NCBI RefSeq assembly: GCF_003058195.1 | Contig: NZ_QBUH01000003.1 | Location: forward strand, 434,001 to 498,000 | Direction: 5' to 3' | Source of the DNA: Elizabethkingia sp. YR214 | GTDB taxonomy: Bacteria; Bacteroidota; Bacteroidia; Flavobacteriales; Weeksellaceae | Length of the DNA stretch: 64,000 bases | Shown here: in pieces, positions 7,952 through 15,521 of the stretch | Position numbering within the stretch: position 1 is the first letter of the stretch | Layout: the number at the start of each line of letters is the position of its first letter | Translations under genes and position numbers: made by a program | Notes under the pieces: model-generated | Told to the model about the DNA's origin: nothing | Databases searched by the model: none | The model's input: only the letters and a program-made list of their open reading frames with translations

Positions 7952-8061
7952 CGATTTAGTTGCCAGTTGTTCCGCATCGTAGATTATTCCCATCTATTCA
8001 GTGTTTAGACGTTGGTTGAGACTGATAACTAATTCTTATCTTTAAACTCAAAATAAATTTC

Positions 8062-9606
8062 ATGAAAAATAAATTCTCTTTGTTCTTTTTTGTGGTATCT
8101 GTTGTTTTTATCAATGCACAGGTGCCAGATGCAAAACTCGATGAATTGGTAAAGAATACACTGAAGACTTTTGATGTACCCGGAATGTCTGTGGGTGTTG
8201 TAAAGGATGGTAAACTAATCTATGCAAAAGGATTCGGGGTAAGATCTCTGAATACAAAGGCTGCTATGGATGAGAATACACTTGTAGGAATCGCTTCTAA
8301 TTCCAAAGGTTTTACCGCAACAGCATTGGCAATATTGGCAGATGAAGGAAAACTAAATTGGAATGACAAAGTGACCAAATTTATTCCGGAATTCAGAATG
8401 TATGATCCTTATGTTTCTCAGGAAGTGACTATAAAAGATCTTATTACTCACCGTGCCGGTTTAGGTTTGGGACAGGGAGATTTAATGTTCTTTCCGGAGG
8501 GTGGAAACCTTACAGTGAATGATATTGTACATAATGTACGTTATCTAAAGCCTGCAAATCCTTTCAGAACCAAGCTGGATTATAATAATATCATGTTTAT
8601 TGTAGCAGGGGAAGTTATCCACAGAGTTTCAGGACTAAGCTGGGCAGAGTTTATTGAACAGAGAATTATGAAGCCTGTAGGAATGTCAAATAGTTTTGGA
8701 TCTTATAACAGAGCAAAAGCGGTAACGAATAAAATTGATGCACATGCTCCTGTAAATGGTAAAGCTGTAGCTGTTCCACATGACTGGAATGAAACGGCAA
8801 ATGCGGCAGGCGGAATTATGAGTAATATTCCGGATATGACAACATGGGCCAATTTTCTAATCAATGGTTTTGTAACTAAAGACGGGAAACGCCTGGTTTC
8901 TGAAAAGAATGCACACGAATTATGGAGTTTGCAAATACCAGAAAGTATAGCGGCTAAAAATCCATATGATTCTAATTTCTACGGATACGGAATGGGATGG
9001 TTTCTTAGCGATGTGAAAGGACATCTGCAGGTTCAGCATACAGGTGGGCTTATTGGTACTGTTACTCAGTTTACTCTGATTCCGGATCTTAAATTAGGAA
9101 TAGTTGTATTGACCAATCAGCAATCGGGAGCAGCATTTAATACAATCACTAATACAGTAAAGGATTCTTATCTTGGAGTTCAGGGCAGAGACTGGCTGAA
9201 GAATTATGGTGATCGTATGGCAAAAGTAAATGCCAATTACGACAAAGAGAAAAATGAGGTGTATACAAAGGTAGAAGCTGCACAGAAAAATATTCAGCAG
9301 TTAGCAAAACCGGAACAATTCACCGGAACATATAACGATGTTTGGTTTGGTGATGTAATAGTGAAGCAGGAAGGGAAAAAGTACTTTATTTCCTGTGCAA
9401 ACTCTCCAAGACTAAAAGGTGAGTTATTACCTTATTCTTATAATACGTTTGTAGCAAGATGGGATGACAGAAGCTACGATGCGGATGCTTTTGTAATCTT
9501 TAATTTTGATGAAACAGGAAAGGCACAGTCTGCAAGACTAAAACCTATTTCGGGAGTAACTGACTTCAGTTTTGACTTTGAAGATTTGGATCTGAAAAGA
9601 AAGTAA
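8062..9606 (+). CDS. Secreted SxxK serine hydrolase (class C beta-lactamase/PBP4* family) with C-terminal beta domain
   Basis: A 514-residue exported protein; the signal peptide ends FINAQ. The serine-hydrolase core spans about residues 22-370 and has the three family motifs: SNSK (Ser79, Lys82), YNN (Tyr174), and HTG (His326). Family members are penicillin-binding-protein-like esterases, D-amino-acid peptidases or beta-lactamases. Nothing here decides the substrate. Residues about 400-510 form an extra beta-rich domain like the DUF3471-type domain often attached to these enzymes. A long-stem terminator follows at 9636. A second, shorter member of the same superfamily is encoded at 14049. I would not call it a resistance gene without activity data. 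Confidence 0.88.
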   Translation: MKNKFSLFFFVVSVVFINAQVPDAKLDELVKNTLKTFDVPGMSVGVVKDGKLIYAKGFGVRSLNTKAAMDENTLVGIASNSKGFTATALAILADEGKLNWNDKVTKFIPEFRMYDPYVSQEVTIKDLITHRAGLGLGQGDLMFFPEGGNLTVNDIVHNVRYLKPANPFRTKLDYNNIMFIVAGEVIHRVSGLSWAEFIEQRIMKPVGMSNSFGSYNRAKAVTNKIDAHAPVNGKAVAVPHDWNETANAAGGIMSNIPDMTTWANFLINGFVTKDGKRLVSEKNAHELWSLQIPESIAAKNPYDSNFYGYGMGWFLSDVKGHLQVQHTGGLIGTVTQFTLIPDLKLGIVVLTNQQSGAAFNTITNTVKDSYLGVQGRDWLKNYGDRMAKVNANYDKEKNEVYTKVEAAQKNIQQLAKPEQFTGTYNDVWFGDVIVKQEGKKYFISCANSPRLKGELLPYSYNTFVARWDDRSYDADAFVIFNFDETGKAQSARLKPISGVTDFSFDFEDLDLKRK

Positions 9607-9635
9607 TTCAGACTTGAATATATACAAAATAGTTT

Positions 9636-9689
9636 ACGGTTTACAATTAGCTAAGATTATTATCTGAATTAATTGTAAACCGTTTTTTT
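9636..9689 (+). terminator. Long-stem terminator
   Basis: Fourteen-base perfect arms ACGGTTTACAATTA (9636-9649) and TAATTGTAAACCGT (9670-9683), then a run of T. The loop of 20 bases is long. It lies between convergent genes and probably ends the serine hydrolase transcript. Confidence 0.8.
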
Positions 9690-9699
9690 ATCACTTAGA

Positions 9700-10185
9700 T
9701 TAGTCCAGTTCTTTTGGACTATAGAAATATTTTAACTGGCATTTATCTTCGTCGAAATGACTCCAGGAATCAATGTCTATTTCGATACCTGCAACACCAC
9801 ATGTTGGAAAACTAATGATATCATTGCCGGAAAAAAGATTGGTAAAATTAGAAATTCCGTTGTTGTGGGAGAAAAGTGCTACACTGTCGTGTACATCATC
9901 GATCTGATTAATGACGGAGACAAAGTCATTTTCACGGGCATTATAAAGTGCTGATGCAGTACTCATTTCTGCATTTTTGTAAGTCTTGTGGAAAAATAGA
10001 CATGTACTGTAAGCTCTGTTTGCGGGGCTGGATATTAGCGCATCGATATCTATTCCTTTATCGTTGAGAAACTCAGCCATTCTCGGAGCATCCTCTTTTC
10101 CGCGTTCTGCGAGGGGCCTATTGAAATCGTCTATACCCTCGGGCCAGTCACTTTTTGCATGACGAACCAAAATTAATTTTTTCAT
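9700..10185 (-). CDS. SixA-like histidine phosphatase
   Basis: A 161-residue protein of the phosphoglycerate-mutase-like (RHG) superfamily. The start is taken at ATG 10185 because the catalytic motif LILVRHAKSDW (His at residue 8) follows at once; the frame is open further upstream but without homology-like sequence. DFNRPLAERG is the conserved second region, ISSPANRAYST the third, and the second catalytic His is in ALFSHNNGISNF. The short size and the RHAKS motif match SixA-type phosphohistidine phosphatases, which remove phosphate from histidine on signalling or phosphotransfer proteins in E. coli. The partner here is unknown. It is soluble and cytoplasmic. Confidence 0.87.
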   Translation of the reverse strand: MKKLILVRHAKSDWPEGIDDFNRPLAERGKEDAPRMAEFLNDKGIDIDALISSPANRAYSTCLFFHKTYKNAEMSTASALYNARENDFVSVINQIDDVHDSVALFSHNNGISNFTNLFSGNDIISFPTCGVAGIEIDIDSWSHFDEDKCQLKYFYSPKELD

Positions 10186-10348
10186 ATTAAATAATTGTAC
10201 TGGTGGTGTAAAATAATGGTTAAGTTTTTTTGAGAAATTAAAGGTAGAAAAAAAATACAAATCCTGATGCAAAACTATATATGATAATTATGCAGGCATT
10301 AGGAGTTGGTGTCCATATTATTTGTTAAAAAATATTTGCAAACGGATT

Positions 10349-10960
10349 TCAGCTATTAGTATTCTTTTCGGCTATTTGCTTTTGTATTTTTGTTTTTGCT
10401 TGCTCCCATTCGTCATCTAATATACTGTAATAGGCAGCATTTCTTGTTGTTCCATCGCTTACTATTTTATCCTTTCTCAGAATACCTTCAAATACTCCAC
10501 CTATTTTTTCAATAGCTTTTCTCGACCGGAAGTTGGTATCTTTGGTCTTCAGTTGTACCCTGTTTGTTTTTAGAGTTTCGAAGCAGTAGGTTAGTAATAA
10601 TAATTTGCACTCCAGATTTATTGTTGTTCCCCAATAATCTTTTGTAATCCAGGTCCAGCCAATTTCAAGCTTTTTGTCAGCCGGATAAATTTCAAAAAGC
10701 CGGGTAGAGCCGATTATCTTATTTGTATCCTTATGTATTATGACAAAAGGATATTGGCTGCCGGCAGATCTTTCACCGATGGCAAATTCATAAGTTTTAT
10801 AAAAAACCTCTCTTTCCGAGCAATCTGTCGGAATAAGTGCCCAGAGTTCTTTATCGGCAGCGGCAGTATATAATTCTTCAAGATGTTTTTCTTCTAATGG
10901 TACCAGATCTATGTTTGTTCCTTGTAGAATTACAGGATGATTTATCCAGGTGCTTTTCAT
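10349..10960 (-). CDS. GNAT-family N-acetyltransferase, RimJ/RimL-like
   Basis: A 203-residue acetyltransferase with the RimJ/RimL-type layout. Early residues read VILQGTNIDLVPLEEKHLEELY, split here only by description. The central strand pair IGSTRLFEI and LEIGWTWITKDYWGTTINLE contains the acetyl-CoA site region, and NRVQLKTKDTNFRSRKAIEKIGG is the typical end of the fold, with the bulge of this group. Members acetylate protein N-termini, amino acids or small amines; the substrate is not predictable here. It stands alone between minus-strand neighbours with about 100-160 base gaps. Confidence 0.88.
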   Translation of the reverse strand: MKSTWINHPVILQGTNIDLVPLEEKHLEELYTAAADKELWALIPTDCSEREVFYKTYEFAIGERSAGSQYPFVIIHKDTNKIIGSTRLFEIYPADKKLEIGWTWITKDYWGTTINLECKLLLLTYCFETLKTNRVQLKTKDTNFRSRKAIEKIGGVFEGILRKDKIVSDGTTRNAAYYSILDDEWEQAKTKIQKQIAEKNTNS

Positions 10961-11000
10961 GAGCTAAATGTTAATTTATTGCTGATAACATAATATTAAA

Positions 11001-11045
11001 TACCCTGATAGTAAAAGATAATTTTTACTATCAGGGTACTTTTTA
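11001..11045. terminator. Terminator-like hairpin with a perfect 16-base stem
   Basis: Arms TACCCTGATAGTAAAA (11001-11016) and TTTTACTATCAGGGTA (11023-11038), followed by CTTTTTTATT on the plus strand. On the minus strand, where the adjacent gene (11060-11407) ends, the following tract is less uniform (TTTAATATTA), so the stronger U-tract points the other way. It still probably ends that gene. Confidence 0.7.
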
Positions 11046-11059
11046 TTCTTTAGAAAAAA

Positions 11060-11407
11060 TTATTTAGTTTCCTCTTTTTTTATTTTTTTGTCTGAATCCT
11101 TTAACGTTATAGCATCTCTTAAAACAATATTTGCATCCTGTTGTCCTTTCTTATATCCTTCTCCCCATACTTGACTATAACCACTATTACTCTTAAATGC
11201 CGTTTGTCTAGTCTGATCAGTACTCGATTGCCAAACCTGATCAGTTGACTTTTGTTGCCAATTTGGATTTGTAGGTATCTTTGTTGGTGTTTTTCCTGTT
11301 ACGCTACTGTAACCTCTGATATAGCCTTGCTCATAGTCTCCATCTGTAGTTTGTGCAGTTATATACAATGAAAACAATATCAACGGTAAAAACAATAATT
11401 TTTTCAT
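11060..11407 (-). CDS. Small secreted protein of unknown function, 115 aa
   Basis: An exported protein; the signal peptide ends SLYITAQ, so the mature chain is about 97 residues. The mature part is polar and Gln/Ser/Thr-rich. It contains STDQ twice (STDQVWQS, STDQTRQT) and two similar short motifs, YEQGYIRGYSS and WGEGYKKGQQDA, that may be degenerate copies of one unit (x-E/Q-G-Y-x-x-G). The C-terminus is strongly charged. I do not recognise the family. It is divergent from ruvX and followed by a strong hairpin. Confidence 0.65.
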   Translation of the reverse strand: MKKLLFLPLILFSLYITAQTTDGDYEQGYIRGYSSVTGKTPTKIPTNPNWQQKSTDQVWQSSTDQTRQTAFKSNSGYSQVWGEGYKKGQQDANIVLRDAITLKDSDKKIKKEETK

Positions 11408-11545
11408 GATGTTAAACTTTAAATTTGTTTTATTTTAACATAATTTGGTTGTTATAGCTAATTTAATGAAAAAAATAATAGGATTGCGATTTTTAATGTA
11501 TAATTAACAAAATTAATAGAGCTGTCTAAAACTTAAAAAAAACAC

Positions 11546-11553
11546 TAAATTTG
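11546..11553 (+). promoter_or_regulatory. -7 box TAAATTTG only 4 bases before ruvX
   Basis: A full TAnnTTTG match ends at 11553 and the ATG of ruvX begins at 11558. If used, transcription would start at or next to the start codon, giving a leaderless or almost leaderless mRNA. No clear -33 element is seen. Confidence 0.5.
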
Positions 11554-11557
11554 CAAA

Positions 11558-11968
11558 ATGGGACAAATAATGGCTGTTGATTATGGAAAAGCCCGTACAG
11601 GATTAGCTGTAACGGATGATATGCAAATTATAGCTTCAGCACTACAAACAGTTGAAACACCAAAGCTCATGGATTTTCTGAGAACATATTTTCAGCAAAA
11701 TAAAGTGGAGGAAATTGTAGTAGGGCTCCCTACAGATTTAAAAGGCAATATGTCCGAGATAGAAACCGAAATTCAGAAATTTCTGGAACAGTTTCAGACA
11801 ACATTTCCGCAGATAAAAATTAACCGCTTTGATGAGAGATTTACCAGTAAAATGGCTTCTTTCTTTATCAGTCAGAGTGGTAAAAGCAAAAAAGAAAGAC
11901 AACAGAAAGGTTTAATCGATAAAATAAGTGCAACACTTATTTTACAGAATTTTTTAGAGACAAGATGA
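11558..11968 (+). CDS. ruvX: Putative pre-16S rRNA nuclease / Holliday junction resolvase YqgF (RuvX)
   Basis: A 136-residue RNase-H-fold protein of the YqgF family. It begins MGQIMAVDYGKARTGLAVTD, where the first catalytic Asp and the GxARxG turn are standard. VEEIVVGLPTDLKG and INRFDERFTS with the second acidic site follow, and KGLIDKISATLILQNFLE ends the fold, with the last Asp. In E. coli YqgF is essential for 5' maturation of 16S rRNA. The stop codon overlaps the start of def (ATGA at 11965-11968), so the two are translationally coupled. The first Met is kept because family members normally start just before the xAxDYG strand. Confidence 0.95.
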   Translation: MGQIMAVDYGKARTGLAVTDDMQIIASALQTVETPKLMDFLRTYFQQNKVEEIVVGLPTDLKGNMSEIETEIQKFLEQFQTTFPQIKINRFDERFTSKMASFFISQSGKSKKERQQKGLIDKISATLILQNFLETR

Positions 11969-12537
11969 TATTACCAATCCGCGCCTATGGCGATCCTGTT
12001 TTAAGGAAAAAAGCACACGATATTACAAAGGATTATCCGGAACTAAGCCAGTTAATCGATAATATGTTCGAAACGATGTATCAGGCACATGGCATAGGAC
12101 TTGCAGCTCCACAGATCGGATTAGATGTTCGTTTATTTGTAATCGATGTTCGTCCTTTAGCAGAAGATGAAGATTATCTGGACATTCGTGAAGAATTAAA
12201 AGATTTTAAAAAAGTATTTATCAATGCAAAAATATTAGAATATGACGGAGAACCTTGGAAATTTAACGAAGGTTGCCTTAGTATTCCGGATGTTCGGGAA
12301 GATGTAAGTAGACCAGAAACCATCACAATGGAATATTATGATGAAAATTTTGTGAAACATACCGAAACTTTTTCGGATATTCGTGCCCGCGTAATTCAAC
12401 ATGAATATGATCATATTGACGGAGTTTTATTTACGGATAAACTAAGCGCACTAAAAAAGAAAATAATAAAAGGGAAGCTAACCAAGATTACTGCAGGTGA
12501 TGTATCTGTAGATTATAAGATGAGGTTTCCTAAATAA
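11965..12537 (+). CDS. def: Peptide deformylase
   Basis: A 190-residue metal-dependent deformylase that removes the formyl group from N-terminal Met of new proteins. All three signature motifs are present: GIGLAAPQIG (about residues 47-56), EGCLSIP (about 102-108, metal Cys) and QHEYDH (about 147-152, two metal His and the catalytic Glu). There is an insertion with DEDYLDIREELKDF between motifs 1 and 2, usual for Bacteroidota enzymes. The gene starts inside the ruvX stop (4-base overlap). The DUF5606 gene follows after 32 bases. Confidence 0.98.
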   Translation: MILPIRAYGDPVLRKKAHDITKDYPELSQLIDNMFETMYQAHGIGLAAPQIGLDVRLFVIDVRPLAEDEDYLDIREELKDFKKVFINAKILEYDGEPWKFNEGCLSIPDVREDVSRPETITMEYYDENFVKHTETFSDIRARVIQHEYDHIDGVLFTDKLSALKKKIIKGKLTKITAGDVSVDYKMRFPK

Positions 12538-12569
12538 AACAGAATATTAACTAAGATAAAAAAATAAAA

Positions 12570-13121
12570 ATGCAGTTAGAAAGAATCATCTCGATTTCGG
12601 GTAAACCGGGACTTTTTAGACTTGTTTCTCAGCTGAGAACAGGTTTTATTGTGGAAGATATCACAACAGGAAAAAAAGCTAACATTTCCAATACAAGCCA
12701 GGTAAGCCTTTTGGATAACATCTCTATGTTTACTTTTGATAGCGAAGTTCCTTTATTTGAAGTGTTCCATAATATTGCAAAAAAAGAAGATTTCAAACCA
12801 ACCATCAACCACAAATCTTCAGCTGATGAGCTTAAAACATTTATGGCTGATGTACTTCCTAACTATGATGTAGAAAGAGTTTACGAATCTGATATCAAAA
12901 AACTTGTACAATGGTATAATACACTTCAGAAAGGAGGATATATTACACCGGAAAGTTTTGTAGCTCCTGCTGCTGAGGAAACAGCTGAGGTTTCTGCTGA
13001 AGTTACGGAAGAGGTAAAAGAAAAGAAAGCTCCTGCTAAAAAAGCGGCTAAGAAAGAAGAAGTTGCTGAGGAAGAAAAGCCTGCAAAAAAAACAGCTAAA
13101 AAGAAAACTGAAGAGGAATAA
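12570..13121 (+). CDS. DUF5606 protein with Lys/Ala/Glu-rich tail
   Basis: A 183-residue protein. Residues about 1-130 form a compact conserved domain (starts MQLERIISISGKPGLFRLVS, then VEDITTGKKANI) that I recall as DUF5606, found next to def in Flavobacteriia. Its function is unknown. From about residue 140 on the chain is low-complexity: alternating KKAPAKKAAKKEE and EEEKPAKKTAKKK blocks, like the tails of histone-H1-like or nucleic-acid-binding proteins. It follows def by 32 bases and a strong terminator closes the ruvX-def unit after it. Confidence 0.85.
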   Translation: MQLERIISISGKPGLFRLVSQLRTGFIVEDITTGKKANISNTSQVSLLDNISMFTFDSEVPLFEVFHNIAKKEDFKPTINHKSSADELKTFMADVLPNYDVERVYESDIKKLVQWYNTLQKGGYITPESFVAPAAEETAEVSAEVTEEVKEKKAPAKKAAKKEEVAEEEKPAKKTAKKKTEEE

Positions 13122-13140
13122 TATCTTCATTCATACAATA

Positions 13141-13173
13141 AAAAAACTCTGCTCTTATCGGGCAGAGTTTTTT
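13141..13173 (+). terminator. Terminator of the ruvX-def-DUF5606 unit
   Basis: Arms AAAAAACTCTGC (13141-13152) and GCAGAGTTTTTT (13162-13173), perfectly complementary, with a 9-base loop and T-tail. Confidence 0.9.
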
Positions 13174-13191
13174 ATTGCAGTAAGATTAAAT

Positions 13192-13199
13192 TAACTTTG
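13192..13199 (+). promoter_or_regulatory. -7 box TAACTTTG before mazG
   Basis: A match to TAnnTTTG, 22 bases before the ATG at 13222. It lies downstream of the terminator, so mazG is transcribed on its own. Confidence 0.55.
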
Positions 13200-13221
13200 T
13201 CTCTCCTGAAAATTGATAAAT

Positions 13222-13995
13222 ATGAATACAAGAGCTGAAAAACTGGAAGCATTTGGCCGACTTCTGGATATTATGGATGATCTACGCGAGAAATGCCCAT
13301 GGGACCAAAAGCAAACCCTGCAGTCTTTGCGCCATCTGACATTGGAAGAGGTTTATGAACTTTCGGATGCTTTGCTGGAAGAAGATTTGCAGGAAATAAA
13401 AAAAGAGTTGGGAGATGTATTGCTACATTTAGTTTTTTACGCTAAAATAGGATCGGAAAAACAGAGTTTTGATATTGCAGATGTAATCAACAGTCTAAAT
13501 GAAAAACTTATTTTTCGCCATCCACATATTTACGGAGATACCGAAGTTAAAGATGAAGAAGAAGTAAAGCAGAATTGGGAGAAATTGAAACTGAAAGAAG
13601 GGAATAAATCTATTTTGGCGGGTGTTCCCAATGGTTTGCCTCCAATGATTAAAGCGTATCGCATTCAGGATAAAGTAAAAGGAATAGGTTTCGATTTCCC
13701 TACAGTAGAGGAGGCTTGGAAAAAGGTTGAAGAAGAACTTTCCGAGTTTCATGCAGAAACAGATACGGATATGAAGGAAGCAGAACTGGGAGACCTGATT
13801 TTTTCTATTATTAATTATTCCCGTATTGCTGGTGTAAATACAGATACAGCACTGGAACGTACCAATCAAAAGTTTATATCCCGCTTTAAGGCTATGGAAG
13901 AGCTGGCTCACGAAAGGAATCTTGTTCTTTCAGAAATGAGTCTTGAGGAAATGGATCAGCTTTGGAATGAAGTAAAGAAAAAGCTGGAATATTAA
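13222..13995 (+). CDS. mazG: Nucleoside triphosphate pyrophosphohydrolase MazG
   Basis: A 257-residue MazG with two tandem NTP-PPase domains. The first contains LREKCPWDQKQTLQSLRHLT followed by the metal-binding EEVYEL and ELGDVLLHLVFYAKI (ExxE and ExxD pattern). The second, about residues 165-250, repeats it in weaker form with WKKVEEELSEF and EAELGDLIFSIINYSRI. It hydrolyses (d)NTPs to monophosphates and limits aberrant nucleotides. An in-frame TTG 9 bases upstream is ignored in favour of ATG 13222. The length is standard for full-length MazG (about 260). It is probably monocistronic. Confidence 0.96.
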   Translation: MNTRAEKLEAFGRLLDIMDDLREKCPWDQKQTLQSLRHLTLEEVYELSDALLEEDLQEIKKELGDVLLHLVFYAKIGSEKQSFDIADVINSLNEKLIFRHPHIYGDTEVKDEEEVKQNWEKLKLKEGNKSILAGVPNGLPPMIKAYRIQDKVKGIGFDFPTVEEAWKKVEEELSEFHAETDTDMKEAELGDLIFSIINYSRIAGVNTDTALERTNQKFISRFKAMEELAHERNLVLSEMSLEEMDQLWNEVKKKLEY

Positions 13996-14004
13996 TTATA
14001 TTTC

Positions 14005-14012
14005 TATATTTG
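14005..14012 (+). promoter_or_regulatory. -7 box TATATTTG before the second serine hydrolase
   Basis: A full TAnnTTTG match 37 bases before the ATG at 14049. Confidence 0.5.
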
Positions 14013-14048
14013 TAGAATATTAGGTCACCAAATATAGAAATACTTATT

Positions 14049-15419
14049 ATGAAAAAAGTTATAATCCTTTTTATAGCTGTATCGAGCTTTGTCTATGGAC
14101 AAAAAGAAAAGAAATTGGACAGTCTGTTTACTTCATTATATACAGCCAAAGAATTTAACGGAAATGTCCTTATTGCAGAAAAGGGGAAAGTAGTGTATGA
14201 GAAAAGCTTTGGACTGGCTAATGAAAAAACAAAGCAGAAGCTGGACAAAAATACGGTTTTCGAATTAGCATCGGTTTCGAAACAATTTACTGCTATGGGA
14301 ATCGTCCAGCTGGAGAAAGAAGGTAAACTTGGTTACAACGATCCTCTCACTAAATATTTTCCGGAACTTAGTTTTTATGAACCTATTACCATAGATAATT
14401 TGCTCTATCATACATCCGGACTACCAGATTATATGGGGCTGTTCAATAAAAACTGGGATAAAACAAAGTTTGCGACAAATAAAGATATCGTAGAAATGTT
14501 GGCAAAATATAAGCCAGAGCTTTTATTTATACCCGGAGATAAATACGAATACAGCAATACAGGATATGCTTTATTAGGCTTAATTATCGAGAAGACATCA
14601 AAACAATCTTATGGTGATTACTTGAGCAAAAAAATATTCAAGCCTCTTGGGATGACTAGTACCAGGGTTTATAGAAGTCGGTATAAACCAGAAAAGATTT
14701 CCAATTATGCACTAGGTTATGTTATAGACAGCCTTGGAAATAAAAAATTGTTGGATGATCTGGGGAAGGAATATTATACTTATTATCTGGATGGTATTGT
14801 AGGTGATGGTATGGTGAGTTCCACAACGGGTGATCTGCTGAAATGGGACAGAGCTTTGTATGGAGACAAGCTGGTTAATCAGAAAGATAAAGATCTTATT
14901 TTTAGTTCCATAATTACTAAAGATAATAAAGATACTCGGTATGGCTATGGCTGGGCTATTGATACAAAAGATCCATTTGGGAAAATAGCAAATCATTCCG
15001 GTGGCTGGGCAGGCTATATAACTTTTATCGAAAGAGATTTGGATCATGATAAAACGATTATTATGCTGCAAAATAATAATTCGGAAGCTACATCTTCACC
15101 AGTTAAACAGTTAAGAAATATTCTTTACGATATAAAACCAGTTAAGGTAGATATTAGTTTACTACAAAAATATGCCGGGAAATATATTAAGAAGAACAGC
15201 AAAACATTTGAGGTATTTTTTGAAAATAACAAACTGTTTGTACCGTTGAATCCGCAGATAAAGTTAGAATTGGAAGCTATCAGTACTAGCAAATTTAAAG
15301 TCAGAGATTTTAGCCCAGATGTTTTTTATGAATTTAAAATTCTGGATGATGGTAGTATAAAATGCAATATGTCGCAGCCTGCACATAATATGAATGAAGA
15401 GGGAGTTAAAAAAATATAA
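14049..15419 (+). CDS. Secreted SxxK serine hydrolase (beta-lactamase/PBP4* superfamily)
   Basis: A 456-residue exported enzyme-like protein; the signal peptide ends SSFVYGQ. Motifs: ASVSKQF (Ser75, Lys78), YSN (Tyr168) and HSGG near residue 318. An extra C-terminal beta-rich region of about 85 residues follows the core. Compared with the protein at 8062 the SxxK motif is the commoner SVSK form and the spacing is shorter. It is a paralogue of the same superfamily but not a recent duplicate, as little sequence is shared outside the motifs. The substrate is unknown; esterase or D-peptidase activity is as likely as beta-lactamase activity. It has its own promoter box and terminator. Confidence 0.88.
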   Translation: MKKVIILFIAVSSFVYGQKEKKLDSLFTSLYTAKEFNGNVLIAEKGKVVYEKSFGLANEKTKQKLDKNTVFELASVSKQFTAMGIVQLEKEGKLGYNDPLTKYFPELSFYEPITIDNLLYHTSGLPDYMGLFNKNWDKTKFATNKDIVEMLAKYKPELLFIPGDKYEYSNTGYALLGLIIEKTSKQSYGDYLSKKIFKPLGMTSTRVYRSRYKPEKISNYALGYVIDSLGNKKLLDDLGKEYYTYYLDGIVGDGMVSSTTGDLLKWDRALYGDKLVNQKDKDLIFSSIITKDNKDTRYGYGWAIDTKDPFGKIANHSGGWAGYITFIERDLDHDKTIIMLQNNNSEATSSPVKQLRNILYDIKPVKVDISLLQKYAGKYIKKNSKTFEVFFENNKLFVPLNPQIKLELEAISTSKFKVRDFSPDVFYEFKILDDGSIKCNMSQPAHNMNEEGVKKI

Positions 15420-15421
15420 TA

Positions 15422-15455
15422 AAATAAGCCGGTATAACACCGGCTTATTTCTTTT
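15422..15455 (+). terminator. Terminator of the serine hydrolase gene
   Basis: Arms AAATAAGCCGGT (15422-15433) and ACCGGCTTATTT (15439-15450) with a 5-base loop, then CTTTTT. Confidence 0.88.
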
Positions 15456-15464
15456 TAAATTATG

Positions 15465-15472
15465 TAAATTTG
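15465..15472 (+). promoter_or_regulatory. -7 box TAAATTTG before the CocE/NonD hydrolase gene
   Basis: A full TAnnTTTG match between the preceding terminator and the ATG at 15522, giving a leader of about 45 bases. Confidence 0.55.
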
Positions 15473-15521
15473 GTAGGCTTTACGGCGTTATTACTATACT
15501 AGGTAAGAAAACTAAATTAAC

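Noticed and set aside
8062-15419. The two SxxK serine hydrolases as beta-lactamase resistance genes
   Set aside because: The motifs are shared with esterases and peptidases; nothing in the sequence identifies lactam hydrolysis.
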